Shown: positions 34,812 through 43,177 of the stretch, piece by piece
Layout: every line of letters begins with the position of its first letter
Numbering within the stretch: position 1 is the first letter of the stretch
Assembly (NCBI GenBank): GCA_946221025.1
Contig: CAMIMS010000005.1
Coordinates: forward strand, 1-64,000
Source of the DNA: an uncultured Pseudoclavibacter sp.
GTDB taxonomy: Bacteria; Actinomycetota; Actinomycetes; Actinomycetales; Microbacteriaceae
Direction of reading: 5' to 3'
Length of the DNA: 64,000 nt
Notes under the pieces: generated by a model
The model's input: the letters and a program-made list of their open reading frames with translations, nothing else
What the model was told of the DNA's origin: nothing
Database searches by the model: none
Program-made: the position numbers and the translations under genes

Positions 34812-35750
34812 ATGTCGTACGACACTGACGATGCAGTGCTCGATGAATTGAAGCAGGCGCTCACGCAGCAGCTCTCGCCCGGCTGGCATTCAGTGGAGGC
34901 AAACTGGGCACAGGTCGGCGAGTCGCCGTATCCGCTCGGAATGACGGTAATCGGCGGTGAAAGTCAGGGTGATTCGAACCTGCCCGAAGGCATTAATTCG
35001 CTTTTCGAGGATCTTCGCGGTCGCATCGCTGAGCGCGAAGAACTGTGGCCGATCAGCCTCACGGTCATTATTTCGGATCGGATACCGCAAGCGGGGATTC
35101 ACGCCAACTTTCACGAGAGAATCATCGTTCCCGACGACGACTCCTCCGAACTTCGCCCGATTTCCGGGGATGAGCTCCGGCCGAGTGCCGAAGACTGGCG
35201 TCGCGAACTGGAGTTGCATCCTCGGGCGGACGAGCAGATTCCTGACTGGTGGCGCAAGATCGTTGAGACGGGGTCAACCGACTACGAGCCGGAGCTGCCG
35301 ACGTGGATGGGGCGGCCCATGCCGCAGTCGATCGATGATGCCGAGGCAATGCCCCGTGACCTCCTCGGACCAATGGATTGGCTTAAGAGGACCGCCGGCT
35401 ATCGCGATTTGATCGATCCGCTCCGTGCCCCGATCTTCAACGTCGTTCGCGAAGCGTCCCCCGGTGAACTCGACGCGATATTTGGCAAGCGCGGAATCTC
35501 CGCGCAGAACGATGCGCAGCGCCGTCTGGCAGAGACGGCAACGCAGCAGATCACGAATCTCATTGATTCGATTCCAGAGAATGATGCCTCCGAAATGGTG
35601 TTCGTGTGGCAGGGACGAATGAGAATGCCTCACACCAACTCGACGGGCGAGAAACTGCGCGACGAAGCTCGTCAGGCGGCTAAGTTTCTCGCGTTCCAGA
35701 TGGTTCGTGCGCGATTCGGAGGCCTTCCCCCGAACTGGCACGAGAAGTAG
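34812..35750 (+). CDS. Putative immunity protein, copy 1 (cognate to the toxin)
   Basis: 312 residues, soluble. It shares most of its length with two other genes in this window (36282-37226 and 47177-48115). Common blocks are 'EDWRRELELHPR', 'WWRKIVETG', 'WMGRPMPQSIDDAEAMPRDL' and the C-terminal 'RFGGLPPNWHEK'. The N-terminus 'SYDTDDAVLDELKQALTQQL' aligns with both paralogues. It lies 74 nt after the WXG100-headed gene, the normal toxin-immunity order. No characterised family recognised; the immunity role is inferred from context and from its repeated association with toxin sequence. Confidence 0.6.
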   Translation: MSYDTDDAVLDELKQALTQQLSPGWHSVEANWAQVGESPYPLGMTVIGGESQGDSNLPEGINSLFEDLRGRIAEREELWPISLTVIISDRIPQAGIHANFHERIIVPDDDSSELRPISGDELRPSAEDWRRELELHPRADEQIPDWWRKIVETGSTDYEPELPTWMGRPMPQSIDDAEAMPRDLLGPMDWLKRTAGYRDLIDPLRAPIFNVVREASPGELDAIFGKRGISAQNDAQRRLAETATQQITNLIDSIPENDASEMVFVWQGRMRMPHTNSTGEKLRDEARQAAKFLAFQMVRARFGGLPPNWHEK

Positions 35751-36010
35751 CCCCGCTCCTGTGTGGACACGATTCGTGACGGGTCCGAATCTGCGCTAAC
35801 ACAGACCGATACAGAATTCCTACTCTTACCCGATAACGTCTTTGCGGCGACGCAAGTAGACAGTACTCGTGCACTTCCTTGGCTGGTTTCGGGAAGCGTC
35901 TACTAGTTCAGTGGATAGTCAGGCCGCCTATGGCATGTCTACGACCGCCCGGTTGAACGCTGGGTTCAGTGCGACCGCCGAATGCAGGAGAATAATGAGA
36001 ACGCGCCTGA
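35751..36010. other. AT-richer intergenic stretch with a short open frame
   Basis: Between immunity copy 1 and the toxin-tail remnant. From GTG 35763 a 47-codon frame runs to TAG 35904 ('LLLPDNVFAATQVDSTR' within it); it reads like protein but matches nothing recognised and has no ribosome site. Base composition is lower in GC than the surrounding housekeeping DNA. Probably debris of rearranged cassette DNA. Confidence 0.35.
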
Positions 36011-36208
36011 CGCCTGGTCACGGCAAACAGCATGCGATTACTCGGGCAGGCTGCAAATAAATCCGAACTGGTGTACAGAACTCGTTATGGAGTCCGAGTC
36101 TCGACGCCTCGCGAGAATGGTGCCACCTCCGTCATCGACCTGCATAAGCCGGGCACCACGCCGGACATGACTTCGAATGAGGATGGTTGGATCAACGTTC
36201 GCGACTAA
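36011..36208 (+). pseudogene. Remnant of a second toxin C-terminus
   Basis: An open frame without its own start ends at TAA 36206-36208. Its last 40 codons read 'VRVSTPRENGATSVIDLHKP' and then, after 10 residues, 'EDGWINVRD'. They align with the last 43 residues of the intact toxin ('IRISVDDGNGGLTPVDLTQP ... DGWVRITEK'). A stop at 36008 closes the frame upstream. This is the tail of a related toxin that lost its body, or an orphan toxin cassette, and it lies directly before immunity copy 2, reproducing the toxin-immunity order. Confidence 0.7.
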
Positions 36209-36246
36209 TCGCTTAGATGAAGTAATCGACTCGAGGAGGAATTCGA

Positions 36247-36285
36247 ATGCGTTGCGTGTTGCTGAAGCAGGTGGCTGGGAATTGA
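36247..36285 (+). CDS. Twelve-codon leader ORF overlapping immunity copy 2
   Basis: ATG 36247 lies 6 nt after a near-perfect ribosome site (AGGAGGA, 36234-36240) and opens a 12-codon frame ending TGA 36283-36285. That stop overlaps TTG 36282 (TTGA), the start of immunity copy 2. The small frame can therefore serve to deliver ribosomes to the weak TTG start. Alternatively the ATG was once the start of a fused product and drifted out of frame. Confidence 0.45.
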   Translation: MRCVLLKQVAGN

Positions 36286-37226
36286 GCACAACACTTGATC
36301 AAGCCTTGGCCGCCATCCGCGCGGAGATGATTCGGGTGCTGCCTCCAGATTGGTATCGGGCTGGCCTCGAATGGGCAGAGGTCGGCGGCACCGCGTATGA
36401 GTTGGACTTCTACTCCGATGGCTTCGATCCGCGTGACGAGAGTGCGAGGCGCTTCCCGCCGACGTTCACGCCGCTCATGCGTGACGTCCGCGCCGCGCTG
36501 GCGGAGGAAACCGGTCAGTGGGCAATCGCGCTCACCGTGAATATCGCCGAGTACGCAGAGACCGCGTCGTTAACGCCGAACTTCGACCATCGGCTGGTCA
36601 TTGGCCCCGACGATCGCGCCGCGGGCGTCTACGACGCGTTTTCGGATGAAGAGGTCCGTCCATCGGCGCAGGAATGGAAGCGGGAACTCGAACTCCACCC
36701 CCGCGACCCGAGCGATATCCCCGACTGGTGGAAAGCAATCGTCGAGACGGGCTCTGCCGCAGTCGTTCCCGAGATGCCGCAGTGGTTCGACGGCCCGATG
36801 CCGCAGTCGATCGAAGACGCCGAGCGGGGTACGAGAGATGCCTCACCGGGCAATGAACTGATCCTCACCCACCCGGGGTACAAAGAACTCGTTGAGCCGC
36901 TCCGGCCGGCGATCTTCGACGCAGCGCGACGTCGCTCGCCCCAGGAACTCGATGCCCTCTTCGGTCGTGACGGCAAAGCCGCGCAACTGGACGTGCAACG
37001 AGCCATCGCCAGCGACGCAGTCCGCGACTCCAACGCCGTCGCGAGCCTTTCCGACGAAGACGTCTACAACCTCATCTTCATGTACCGGCAGCGGGTCAAG
37101 CGTCCGCGTCCCGAGCGCGATGAGCCCGGCCTTCGCGAAGAAGCGGTCGAAGCTGCCGAACTGCTCGCGCGCATCATGGTCGCGGGACGCTTCGGGCAGC
37201 TGCCGCTCACCTGGTACAAGGCGTAG
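36282..37226 (+). CDS. Putative immunity protein, copy 2
   Basis: 314 residues from TTG 36282. This start is chosen because 'LSTTLDQALAAIRAEMIRVL' then aligns residue for residue with the N-termini of copies 1 and 3, and because it overlaps the stop of a 12-codon leader with a strong ribosome site. Shared blocks: 'QEWKRELELHPRDPSDIPDW', 'WFDGPMPQSIEDAE' and 'RFGQLPLTWYKA'. It is the most divergent of the three. It follows a toxin-tail remnant, so it may protect against a toxin no longer encoded here. In-frame starts further upstream (36177) would add residues that overlap the remnant. Confidence 0.6.
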   Translation: MSTTLDQALAAIRAEMIRVLPPDWYRAGLEWAEVGGTAYELDFYSDGFDPRDESARRFPPTFTPLMRDVRAALAEETGQWAIALTVNIAEYAETASLTPNFDHRLVIGPDDRAAGVYDAFSDEEVRPSAQEWKRELELHPRDPSDIPDWWKAIVETGSAAVVPEMPQWFDGPMPQSIEDAERGTRDASPGNELILTHPGYKELVEPLRPAIFDAARRRSPQELDALFGRDGKAAQLDVQRAIASDAVRDSNAVASLSDEDVYNLIFMYRQRVKRPRPERDEPGLREEAVEAAELLARIMVAGRFGQLPLTWYKA

Positions 37227-37230
37227 GAAC

Positions 37231-37260
37231 GGGGCGCGGCCGAACCCCCGACCGCGCCCC
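37231..37260 (+). terminator. Hairpin terminator after immunity copy 2
   Basis: GGGGCGCGG pairs with CCGCGCCCC across a 12-nt loop, starting 5 nt after the stop codon; no long T run. It separates the toxin/immunity island from the convergent amidohydrolase cluster. Confidence 0.6.
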
Positions 37261-37298
37261 GCATCCGACGAAAGCAGCCGAACGGGGGCCCAGCAGCA

Positions 37299-38555
37299 CT
37301 ACTCGACGAGTGCCCCCTGCACCATTCGGCGCAGCGTGGCCGTCAGGTGACGAAGACCTGCGACCATGTCCTCGTCGCTCGTGAACTCGCGCACATTGTG
37401 CGAGACACCCTCCACGCTCGGCACGAACAGCATCACCGTCGGCACGTCGTCCTTCATATTGGTCGAGTCGTGACCGGCCACGGTCATCACCCGGTCGTGC
37501 GGCATGCCGAGCTCATCCGCCACCTCACGGGCAAGCTCAACACCGGCCTCGGGGTAGGGGTTCTGACCCCAGGCGTGCTCGTGAATGATCTCGATGTCAA
37601 CGCGATCTTCACGCTGCACGCGCTCAACCACATCCATGATCTTCGCCGCCGCCTGCTCGAGCACCTGCTCGTCGGGGGAGCGAAGGTCGAGCAGCAGCTT
37701 CACCTCGCTCGCCACGACGACCGGCGAGTTCGGGTACACCTGAATCTCACCGCAGGCGGTGTGCAGCGCCTCCGGCTCGAACTCGTCGACAATGTCGCGG
37801 GCCGCCACGATGAGCCGCGCGGCGCCGAGCATCGCGTCGCGACGGTCAGCCATGAGGGTCGACCCGGAGTGGGCCTGGTCGCCGGTGATCTTGAACTCGT
37901 ACTTGTGCGCGCCCCAGGTCGCGTTCACGAGCCCGATCGTGATGCCGTCTTCCTCCATGCTGCGGCCCTGCTGCACGTGAATCTCGGCGTAGGAGGCAAC
38001 GGCGAGACCCTCGAAATCGCCCCGCTCGTTCAGCGCATCGAGCGCCTCGCGCACGGTCACGCCGCGCGGATCGGGGGTGTCGAGCGCCTCGTCGAGGTCG
38101 AGCTTTCCGGTGAACACGCTGCTGCCCATCATCGACGGCTTGAAGCGCGAACCTTCTTCGTTGAACCAGTCAACGACCGCGAGGTTGAATGTCGCGTCCA
38201 GTTCGCCCGCACGAATCGCATCCGCCAGTTGGAAGCAGGCGTGAGCTCCCGCCACCACGCCGTACGCCCCGTCGAAGCGGCCGGCCGTCGGCTGTGAGTC
38301 GAGGTGCGAGCCGACGAGCACATACGGCGCCCCCGGCACCACTTCGAGCAGGCCGAAGAGATTGCCGATCGCGTCGCGGCGCACGGTGAATCCGTGCTTC
38401 TCAAGCACCTCGGCGAACCAGCGGCGCTGCTCGCCATCGGCCTCAGAGGCCGCCTGGCGTTCAACGCCAATGGTGCCCTCGACCTGTCCGATGACCGACT
38501 GCACGGCCCAATCGTCGAGAAAGGCCTGATCGCTTGGCTGAAACTCGATGGTCAC
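37299..38555 (-). CDS. M20-type Zn hydrolase: N-carbamoyl-L-amino-acid hydrolase / allantoate amidohydrolase family
   Basis: 418 residues, the family length. Metal ligands are visible in 'VGSHLDSQPTAGRFDGAYGV' (His, Asp) and 'WFNEEGSRFKPSMMGSSVFTG' (Glu-Glu), and the lid contact in 'HVQQGRSMEEDG'. Members hydrolyse N-carbamoyl or ureido groups (hydantoin, pyrimidine or allantoin breakdown). GTG 38555 is supported by GGAGG 7 nt upstream. It is the distal gene of a minus-strand cluster with an amidohydrolase and an MHS transporter, with PucR divergent: a catabolic module for an amide or ureide compound (inference). Confidence 0.85.
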   Translation of the reverse strand: MTIEFQPSDQAFLDDWAVQSVIGQVEGTIGVERQAASEADGEQRRWFAEVLEKHGFTVRRDAIGNLFGLLEVVPGAPYVLVGSHLDSQPTAGRFDGAYGVVAGAHACFQLADAIRAGELDATFNLAVVDWFNEEGSRFKPSMMGSSVFTGKLDLDEALDTPDPRGVTVREALDALNERGDFEGLAVASYAEIHVQQGRSMEEDGITIGLVNATWGAHKYEFKITGDQAHSGSTLMADRRDAMLGAARLIVAARDIVDEFEPEALHTACGEIQVYPNSPVVVASEVKLLLDLRSPDEQVLEQAAAKIMDVVERVQREDRVDIEIIHEHAWGQNPYPEAGVELAREVADELGMPHDRVMTVAGHDSTNMKDDVPTVMLFVPSVEGVSHNVREFTSDEDMVAGLRHLTATLRRMVQGALVE

Positions 38556-38599
38556 GGTGATCCCTCCGGAAGTCTGCGAATGGATGGGGTGAGCGCCGG

Positions 38600-40261
38600 T
38601 CAGTTCGACGCGTCGCTTTCGTACGTGGTTTCGCCGCCAACAAACGTGGCGACGACGTCGAGGTCGGCGATGGATTCGGCCTCGAGCGGGGATGCGCTGA
38701 GCGCCACGATGTCGGCGAGCTTGCCGCAGCTGAGCGTTCCGCGGTCGCGGTCAACACCCATCGCCTGCGCTGCCCAGATCGTGTAGTGCTTGAGCGCCTG
38801 CTCGGGGTCGACGGTCTCATCCGGACCGATGACGCGACCCTTCTCGCTCACGCGGTCAACGGCGGTCTGCATGGCGCGAAGCACGTCGTTATCGGCGACG
38901 GGCCAATCGGAAGAACCGGCCCAGATCACGCCCGACTCGACGATCGTGCGCCCGCGGTACAGCCACGCCTCCCGATCCTGACCGATGCGCTCGGCCATCG
39001 GCTCACCGAAGACGTTCACGAATGCCTGCTGCGGGGTCACGGCGACACCGAGCTGTCCCGCGCGCTCAACCTGGTCGGGGCGGGCGATGCCGAAGTGCTC
39101 GATGCGGTTGGGCACCCCGTTCGAGCCGTACGCCCTCTGCGCCTCGTCGATGATGTCGAGCGCGAGATCGACCGCGCGGTCACCGATCGCGTGAATCGCG
39201 AGCGCCCACCCGGCCCGGTAGGCGGCGAGTGTGCGTTCGCGCTGCTCCTCGGGGGAAGTGAGCAGGTACCCGCTGTTGCCGTGGTTCTGGTGGCCGCAGA
39301 AGTCTTCGGTCATCGCGGCCGTGGCACCGAGGAGCGACCCGTCGGTGAAGACTTTCACGTGTCCGAAGCTCACCCGGTCGTCGCCGAATCCCGTGCGAAT
39401 TCCAAGGTCAATGCCGCGGCCTGATCCCGTGCCGCCAAGGTCGGTTTCATCGCCCGTGACCTCGTGCAGCGCGTCGATCGTTGGCATGAGCTGCGCGCGG
39501 CAGTGCAGTCGGCCCGCCTCGCTCGCCGCCTGGTACGCGGCCACCTCGATCGGACTGTGCGCGATCCATCCGGCGCCGATGCCCGCCTCCGCGAAGCTCG
39601 TGATGCCAAGGGCCGCGTACTGCTTCGTTGCCGCATCGAGCGCTTCAACGATCGTCTCGACGGGGTAGGGGAGGATGAGGCTCTGCACGAGCTCCTGCGC
39701 CGCCTCTTCGACGAGCCCGGTGGGTGCCCCGTCGCGATCGCGCACGAACACGCCGCCTTCGGGGTCGGTGAACCCCTCCTCGAAGACGCCGAGTTGCCGC
39801 AGCACCACCGAGTTCGTGATCGCCGCGTGGCCGGAGGTGTGCCGAAGGTACAGCGGGTGTTCGCCGGTGATCTCATCGAGCACCTTCAGGTCGGGGAATG
39901 CGCCCCCGTAGTTCGCCTGCGCGAAACCGGTGGCGTGAACCCATGCCTGGCTGTCGCCTTCGGCGTCGAGCCGTTCTGCCTCCTCGCGGATGCGGTCATA
40001 GAGCTCATCGAGCGTTTTCGGTGTCGCGGCGTCGACCGCGAGCAAGCCCAGCCCGCCCCAGGTGGTGTGGCAGTGCGCGTCGATGAACCCGGGCATCGCC
40101 ACGGCTCCGCCGAGGTCGATCTCGCGGGCGGCACTGACCCCATCCAGCTCTTCGTCGAAGCCGACGATGCGACCGGCGGTGACGCCGATGCGCGTGGCTC
40201 GGGGCCGGTTCTCGTCGAGCGTGATGATGTCGCGGGCGGAGATGATCAGATCGATTCGCAT
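38600..40261 (-). CDS. YtcJ-like metal-dependent amidohydrolase
   Basis: 553 residues. 'AMPGFIDAHCHTTWGG' holds the metal-binding HxH of the amidohydrolase superfamily. 'LAIHAIGDRAVDLALDIIDE' and 'RIEHFGIARPDQVERAGQLG' are the second His sites, and 'GSSDWPVADNDVLRAMQTAV' carries the catalytic Asp; together these are typical of YtcJ/exoenzyme-regulatory-protein-like hydrolases. ATG 40261 follows GGGAGGAC. It lies 44 nt before the M20 hydrolase and probably shares its transcript. Substrate unknown. Confidence 0.87.
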   Translation of the reverse strand: MRIDLIISARDIITLDENRPRATRIGVTAGRIVGFDEELDGVSAAREIDLGGAVAMPGFIDAHCHTTWGGLGLLAVDAATPKTLDELYDRIREEAERLDAEGDSQAWVHATGFAQANYGGAFPDLKVLDEITGEHPLYLRHTSGHAAITNSVVLRQLGVFEEGFTDPEGGVFVRDRDGAPTGLVEEAAQELVQSLILPYPVETIVEALDAATKQYAALGITSFAEAGIGAGWIAHSPIEVAAYQAASEAGRLHCRAQLMPTIDALHEVTGDETDLGGTGSGRGIDLGIRTGFGDDRVSFGHVKVFTDGSLLGATAAMTEDFCGHQNHGNSGYLLTSPEEQRERTLAAYRAGWALAIHAIGDRAVDLALDIIDEAQRAYGSNGVPNRIEHFGIARPDQVERAGQLGVAVTPQQAFVNVFGEPMAERIGQDREAWLYRGRTIVESGVIWAGSSDWPVADNDVLRAMQTAVDRVSEKGRVIGPDETVDPEQALKHYTIWAAQAMGVDRDRGTLSCGKLADIVALSASPLEAESIADLDVVATFVGGETTYESDASN

Positions 40262-40280
40262 GGTGTCCTCCCGGTGCGAC

Positions 40281-40319
40281 GTGCCCGCGCACCCCCGGCG
40301 ATGCGGGATGCGCGGGCAC
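40281..40319 (-). terminator. Hairpin between transporter and amidohydrolase genes
   Basis: GTGCCCGCGCA pairs with TGCGCGGGCAC (11 bp, 17-nt loop) immediately after the stop of the MHS transporter on the minus strand. It could end or reduce transcription into the two hydrolase genes. Confidence 0.55.
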
Positions 40320-40327
40320 GACGGTGA

Positions 40328-41665
40328 CTAGTGCTTGTAGTCCTCGTACTGCTGGCTGAGCTTCGGGGCGAGCAGGCCACCGATGAGGCTGACCACCGCG
40401 AAGAACATCAGGATGACCGCCGCCGGCCACCAGTGGTTGCCGGTCGCCGCGACCGCCGCGGTGGCGACCATCGGGGTGAGACCTGAGAGGATCGCGGCGC
40501 CGTTGTAGGCGAGCGCCACGCCCGAGAGGCGCACGGTCGTGGGGAAGAGGCCCGTGAGCACCGGGCCCACCGCGGCGAACGAGTAGGTGAGCAGCGACAC
40601 ACCGATCGCGACGCCGAGGATCACGAACCCGATCTGCGCGGTCTGGATGAGCATGAGGCACGGGAAGGCCATGATCGTCGCGGCCACACCCGACCAGATG
40701 ATCACGCGGCTCGCGCCGTACTTCTGGCCGAGGTGCCCGGCGTGCAGCACCGACAGCAGCTGGAACACGGCGCCGATCAGCATGGCCATGAGCACCTGGG
40801 TCGGGTCCATGCCGAGAATTTGCGTCGTGTAGTAGGTCACGAACGTGGTGACGACGTAGAACCCGGCCGTACCGAGGAGCGTCACGAGAATGCCGACGAG
40901 CAGCTGCTTCCACGCGAGGCGGAACACGGCGATCAGCGGCGCTTTCTCGCGGTCTCCCGACTCCTGCAGGTCGCGGAACACCGGGGACTCGTGCATCTGG
41001 CTGCGCAGCCACAGCGCGAGCAGCAGCAGCGGGAAGGCGAGCAGGAACGGGATGCGCCAACCCCACGAGTCGAAGTTGTCCTTGCTGAGGAACAGGGTCA
41101 AGAGGAAGAACCCACCCGAGGACAGCAGCGTGGCAAGGGGCGATCCGAGCTGGGGGATCGCGGCCATGCGGGCGCGCATGTTCAGCGGCGCGTTCTCGAC
41201 CGCGAGCGTCATCGCGCCCGACCATTCACCACCGATGAACAGACCCTGCGCGATGCGCAGCAGGATGAGCAGCAGCGGCGCCGTCAGGCCAATCGCCTCG
41301 TACGCGGGCAGAAGACCGATGAGTCCGGTGGCGATACCGATACCGGTCACGGTGATGATGAGCACGGCTTTTCGACCGATGCGGTCGCCGAGCCAGCCGA
41401 AGAGAATGCCGCCGAGCGGGCGCATGAGGAAGCCCACCGCAAGGGTCGCGAACGACTGGATCGCAGCGACCGCCGGATCGCCGTTCACGAAGTACTGAAC
41501 GTTGAACACCAGCGCGGCCGCGGTGTTGAAGAGGTAGTAGTCGTACCACTCGAGCACATTGCCGACGAGCGCGCCGTATGCGGCCTTCTTCGCTTCGCGG
41601 GGCGTGATGACGTTGATCGTCCCGGTTTCGCGGGCGGCAAGAGAACTGGCGTCAGACGAAGTCAT
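40328..41665 (-). CDS. MHS-family (MFS) metabolite:H+ symporter
   Basis: 445 residues, about 12 helices. 'VLEWYDYYLFNTAAALVFN' is the TM1 signature of the metabolite:H+ symporter group (ProP, KgtP, ShiA). 'GWLGDRIGRKAVLIITVTG' is the MFS loop 2-3 motif. ATG 41665 follows AAAGGAC. These permeases import carboxylates, betaines or aromatic acids. First gene of the minus-strand catabolic cluster; the divergent PucR regulator is its likely controller. Confidence 0.88.
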   Translation of the reverse strand: MTSSDASSLAARETGTINVITPREAKKAAYGALVGNVLEWYDYYLFNTAAALVFNVQYFVNGDPAVAAIQSFATLAVGFLMRPLGGILFGWLGDRIGRKAVLIITVTGIGIATGLIGLLPAYEAIGLTAPLLLILLRIAQGLFIGGEWSGAMTLAVENAPLNMRARMAAIPQLGSPLATLLSSGGFFLLTLFLSKDNFDSWGWRIPFLLAFPLLLLALWLRSQMHESPVFRDLQESGDREKAPLIAVFRLAWKQLLVGILVTLLGTAGFYVVTTFVTYYTTQILGMDPTQVLMAMLIGAVFQLLSVLHAGHLGQKYGASRVIIWSGVAATIMAFPCLMLIQTAQIGFVILGVAIGVSLLTYSFAAVGPVLTGLFPTTVRLSGVALAYNGAAILSGLTPMVATAAVAATGNHWWPAAVILMFFAVVSLIGGLLAPKLSQQYEDYKH

Positions 41666-41833
41666 TGCAGGTCCTTTCCCCTGAATGCCGACAACGCGCG
41701 TCGCTGCGAGTTGCACCGGCACCCCCACCTTTTCACCGGTTGAGCGAATGTTCGGGGGTGATTCGCACTGTGCTCGGGCCGTTTTCGTGTGCATCCGCAC
41801 AATCGGGCGCCTGTTCGCGGATACGCTCGACGC

Positions 41834-43039
41834 ATGAGCCATGCGCACGCCCGGCCCCTAGCGGTGCCGCCTGCGGCCACGCTCCCGCTGTTCGCCGAAC
41901 TTGAGAACGATATCCAGGGGCTCGCGGTCACCTTCACCGTTCGGGTGCGCGCATCCATCACCGGATACGAATCTGGCGCGCTCATCGACGACGCCGACCT
42001 TCACGACGCCGCGGTCGTCTCATTCCGGCACCTGATCGCATCCTTTCGGCAGGGGGCCGTGCAGCCTGAGCTCCTCGAATACGCCGCCGACCTCGGGCGT
42101 CGCCGGGCGCGGGCAGCAGTGCCGGTCGAGTCGCTCACGATGGCGCTGCAGCTCGACTTCGTGCACGTGTGGTCGCGGCTGCTTGAGATCAGCGGCGGCG
42201 ACCGCGACGCGACGCTCGCGCTCGCGGACTACGCGCAAACGCTCTGGCACATCGTTGAGGCATATGTCGCCGAGGTGCTGAAGCACTATCGCGACGAAGA
42301 GCGGCAGCTGATCGACGAGCGCCTGAACCAGCGACAGCTCGCGGTCAGTCGCCTGCTGAACCTCGAACAACCGAGCGAGGCGACCATTGCGCGAGTCGCT
42401 CAGGAACTCGGATGCGACCCGGCAGCGGAGTTCGCGGTGCTCGTCACCGACCAGGGCCGGTCACGCGACGCGCCCTATGAGATGGCGAGCGAGCTGCGGC
42501 GCGGCCGGTTCTACGTTGCGCGTTCATCAGGTGTGGTGCTCGCATTCTGGCCGGTCGAATCGCTCGCCGCCGCGAGCAGATCGCGCATCGAACGCCTGCG
42601 GGGTGTGCGAGCGCAACGGGTGGTCGGGCTTGCGCGGGTACCGCGCGTTGTGAATGCGCTGATCAGCGTTCTCGACGAGGTCGACCCGAATGTTGAGCGG
42701 TTAGTCGAGCTGGAGGAGGGCGTTCACGTCCTCGCAAGGCGCGGCCTGAAGAACCAGCACATTGACCTCGAGGAGAGCCTCGAGAACGCCCTCGCCTCCT
42801 GCACCGGTACGGAGCGTGAAAAGCTCCGCCGAACGATCGGCGTGTATCTGCGCACCGGCAGTGTGGGCGCGGCGGCGAACGAGCTCTTTTATCACCGCAA
42901 CACGGTGCTGAAGCATCTGAATCGCTTCGCCGAACTCACCGGGCTCGATGTCACCATCCCGATCGAAGCGGCGACGGTCGTGATTGCGTGGGCCGGTGTG
43001 CGGGATGAGCCCTCACCGCATCCCATCGAATCGGCCTGA
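41834..43039 (+). CDS. PucR-family transcriptional regulator
   Basis: 401 residues. The N-terminal half is a helical sensor region (about 20-190, 'LAVSRLLNLEQPSEATIARV'). The C-terminus carries the PucR-type helix-turn-helix, 'TGSVGAAANELFYHRNTVLK' continuing HLNRFAELTG. PucR-like regulators activate purine or ureide catabolism and other degradative operons. ATG 41834 is a good N-terminus. Divergent from the MHS transporter/amidohydrolase/M20 hydrolase genes, with a 168-nt gap that should hold its operator. Confidence 0.88.
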   Translation: MSHAHARPLAVPPAATLPLFAELENDIQGLAVTFTVRVRASITGYESGALIDDADLHDAAVVSFRHLIASFRQGAVQPELLEYAADLGRRRARAAVPVESLTMALQLDFVHVWSRLLEISGGDRDATLALADYAQTLWHIVEAYVAEVLKHYRDEERQLIDERLNQRQLAVSRLLNLEQPSEATIARVAQELGCDPAAEFAVLVTDQGRSRDAPYEMASELRRGRFYVARSSGVVLAFWPVESLAAASRSRIERLRGVRAQRVVGLARVPRVVNALISVLDEVDPNVERLVELEEGVHVLARRGLKNQHIDLEESLENALASCTGTEREKLRRTIGVYLRTGSVGAAANELFYHRNTVLKHLNRFAELTGLDVTIPIEAATVVIAWAGVRDEPSPHPIESA

Positions 43040-43177
43040 TCACCCGCTTGCGTGTGCAAGTGCACATGGGGCGACTCGCAGTCGTGGTCGTCGGCACCTC
43101 CTGGCTCCGAGGCTTCGCTGCGACCATAAAGAGAGGTACCCGCTCGGCGACGGCGCCGACTCATCCCGGGAGGATTC

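Noticed and set aside
40005..41225. 406-codon minus-strand frame overlapping the MHS transporter and amidohydrolase
   Set aside because: Out-of-frame reading of two well supported genes; Arg/Pro/His-rich without motifs.
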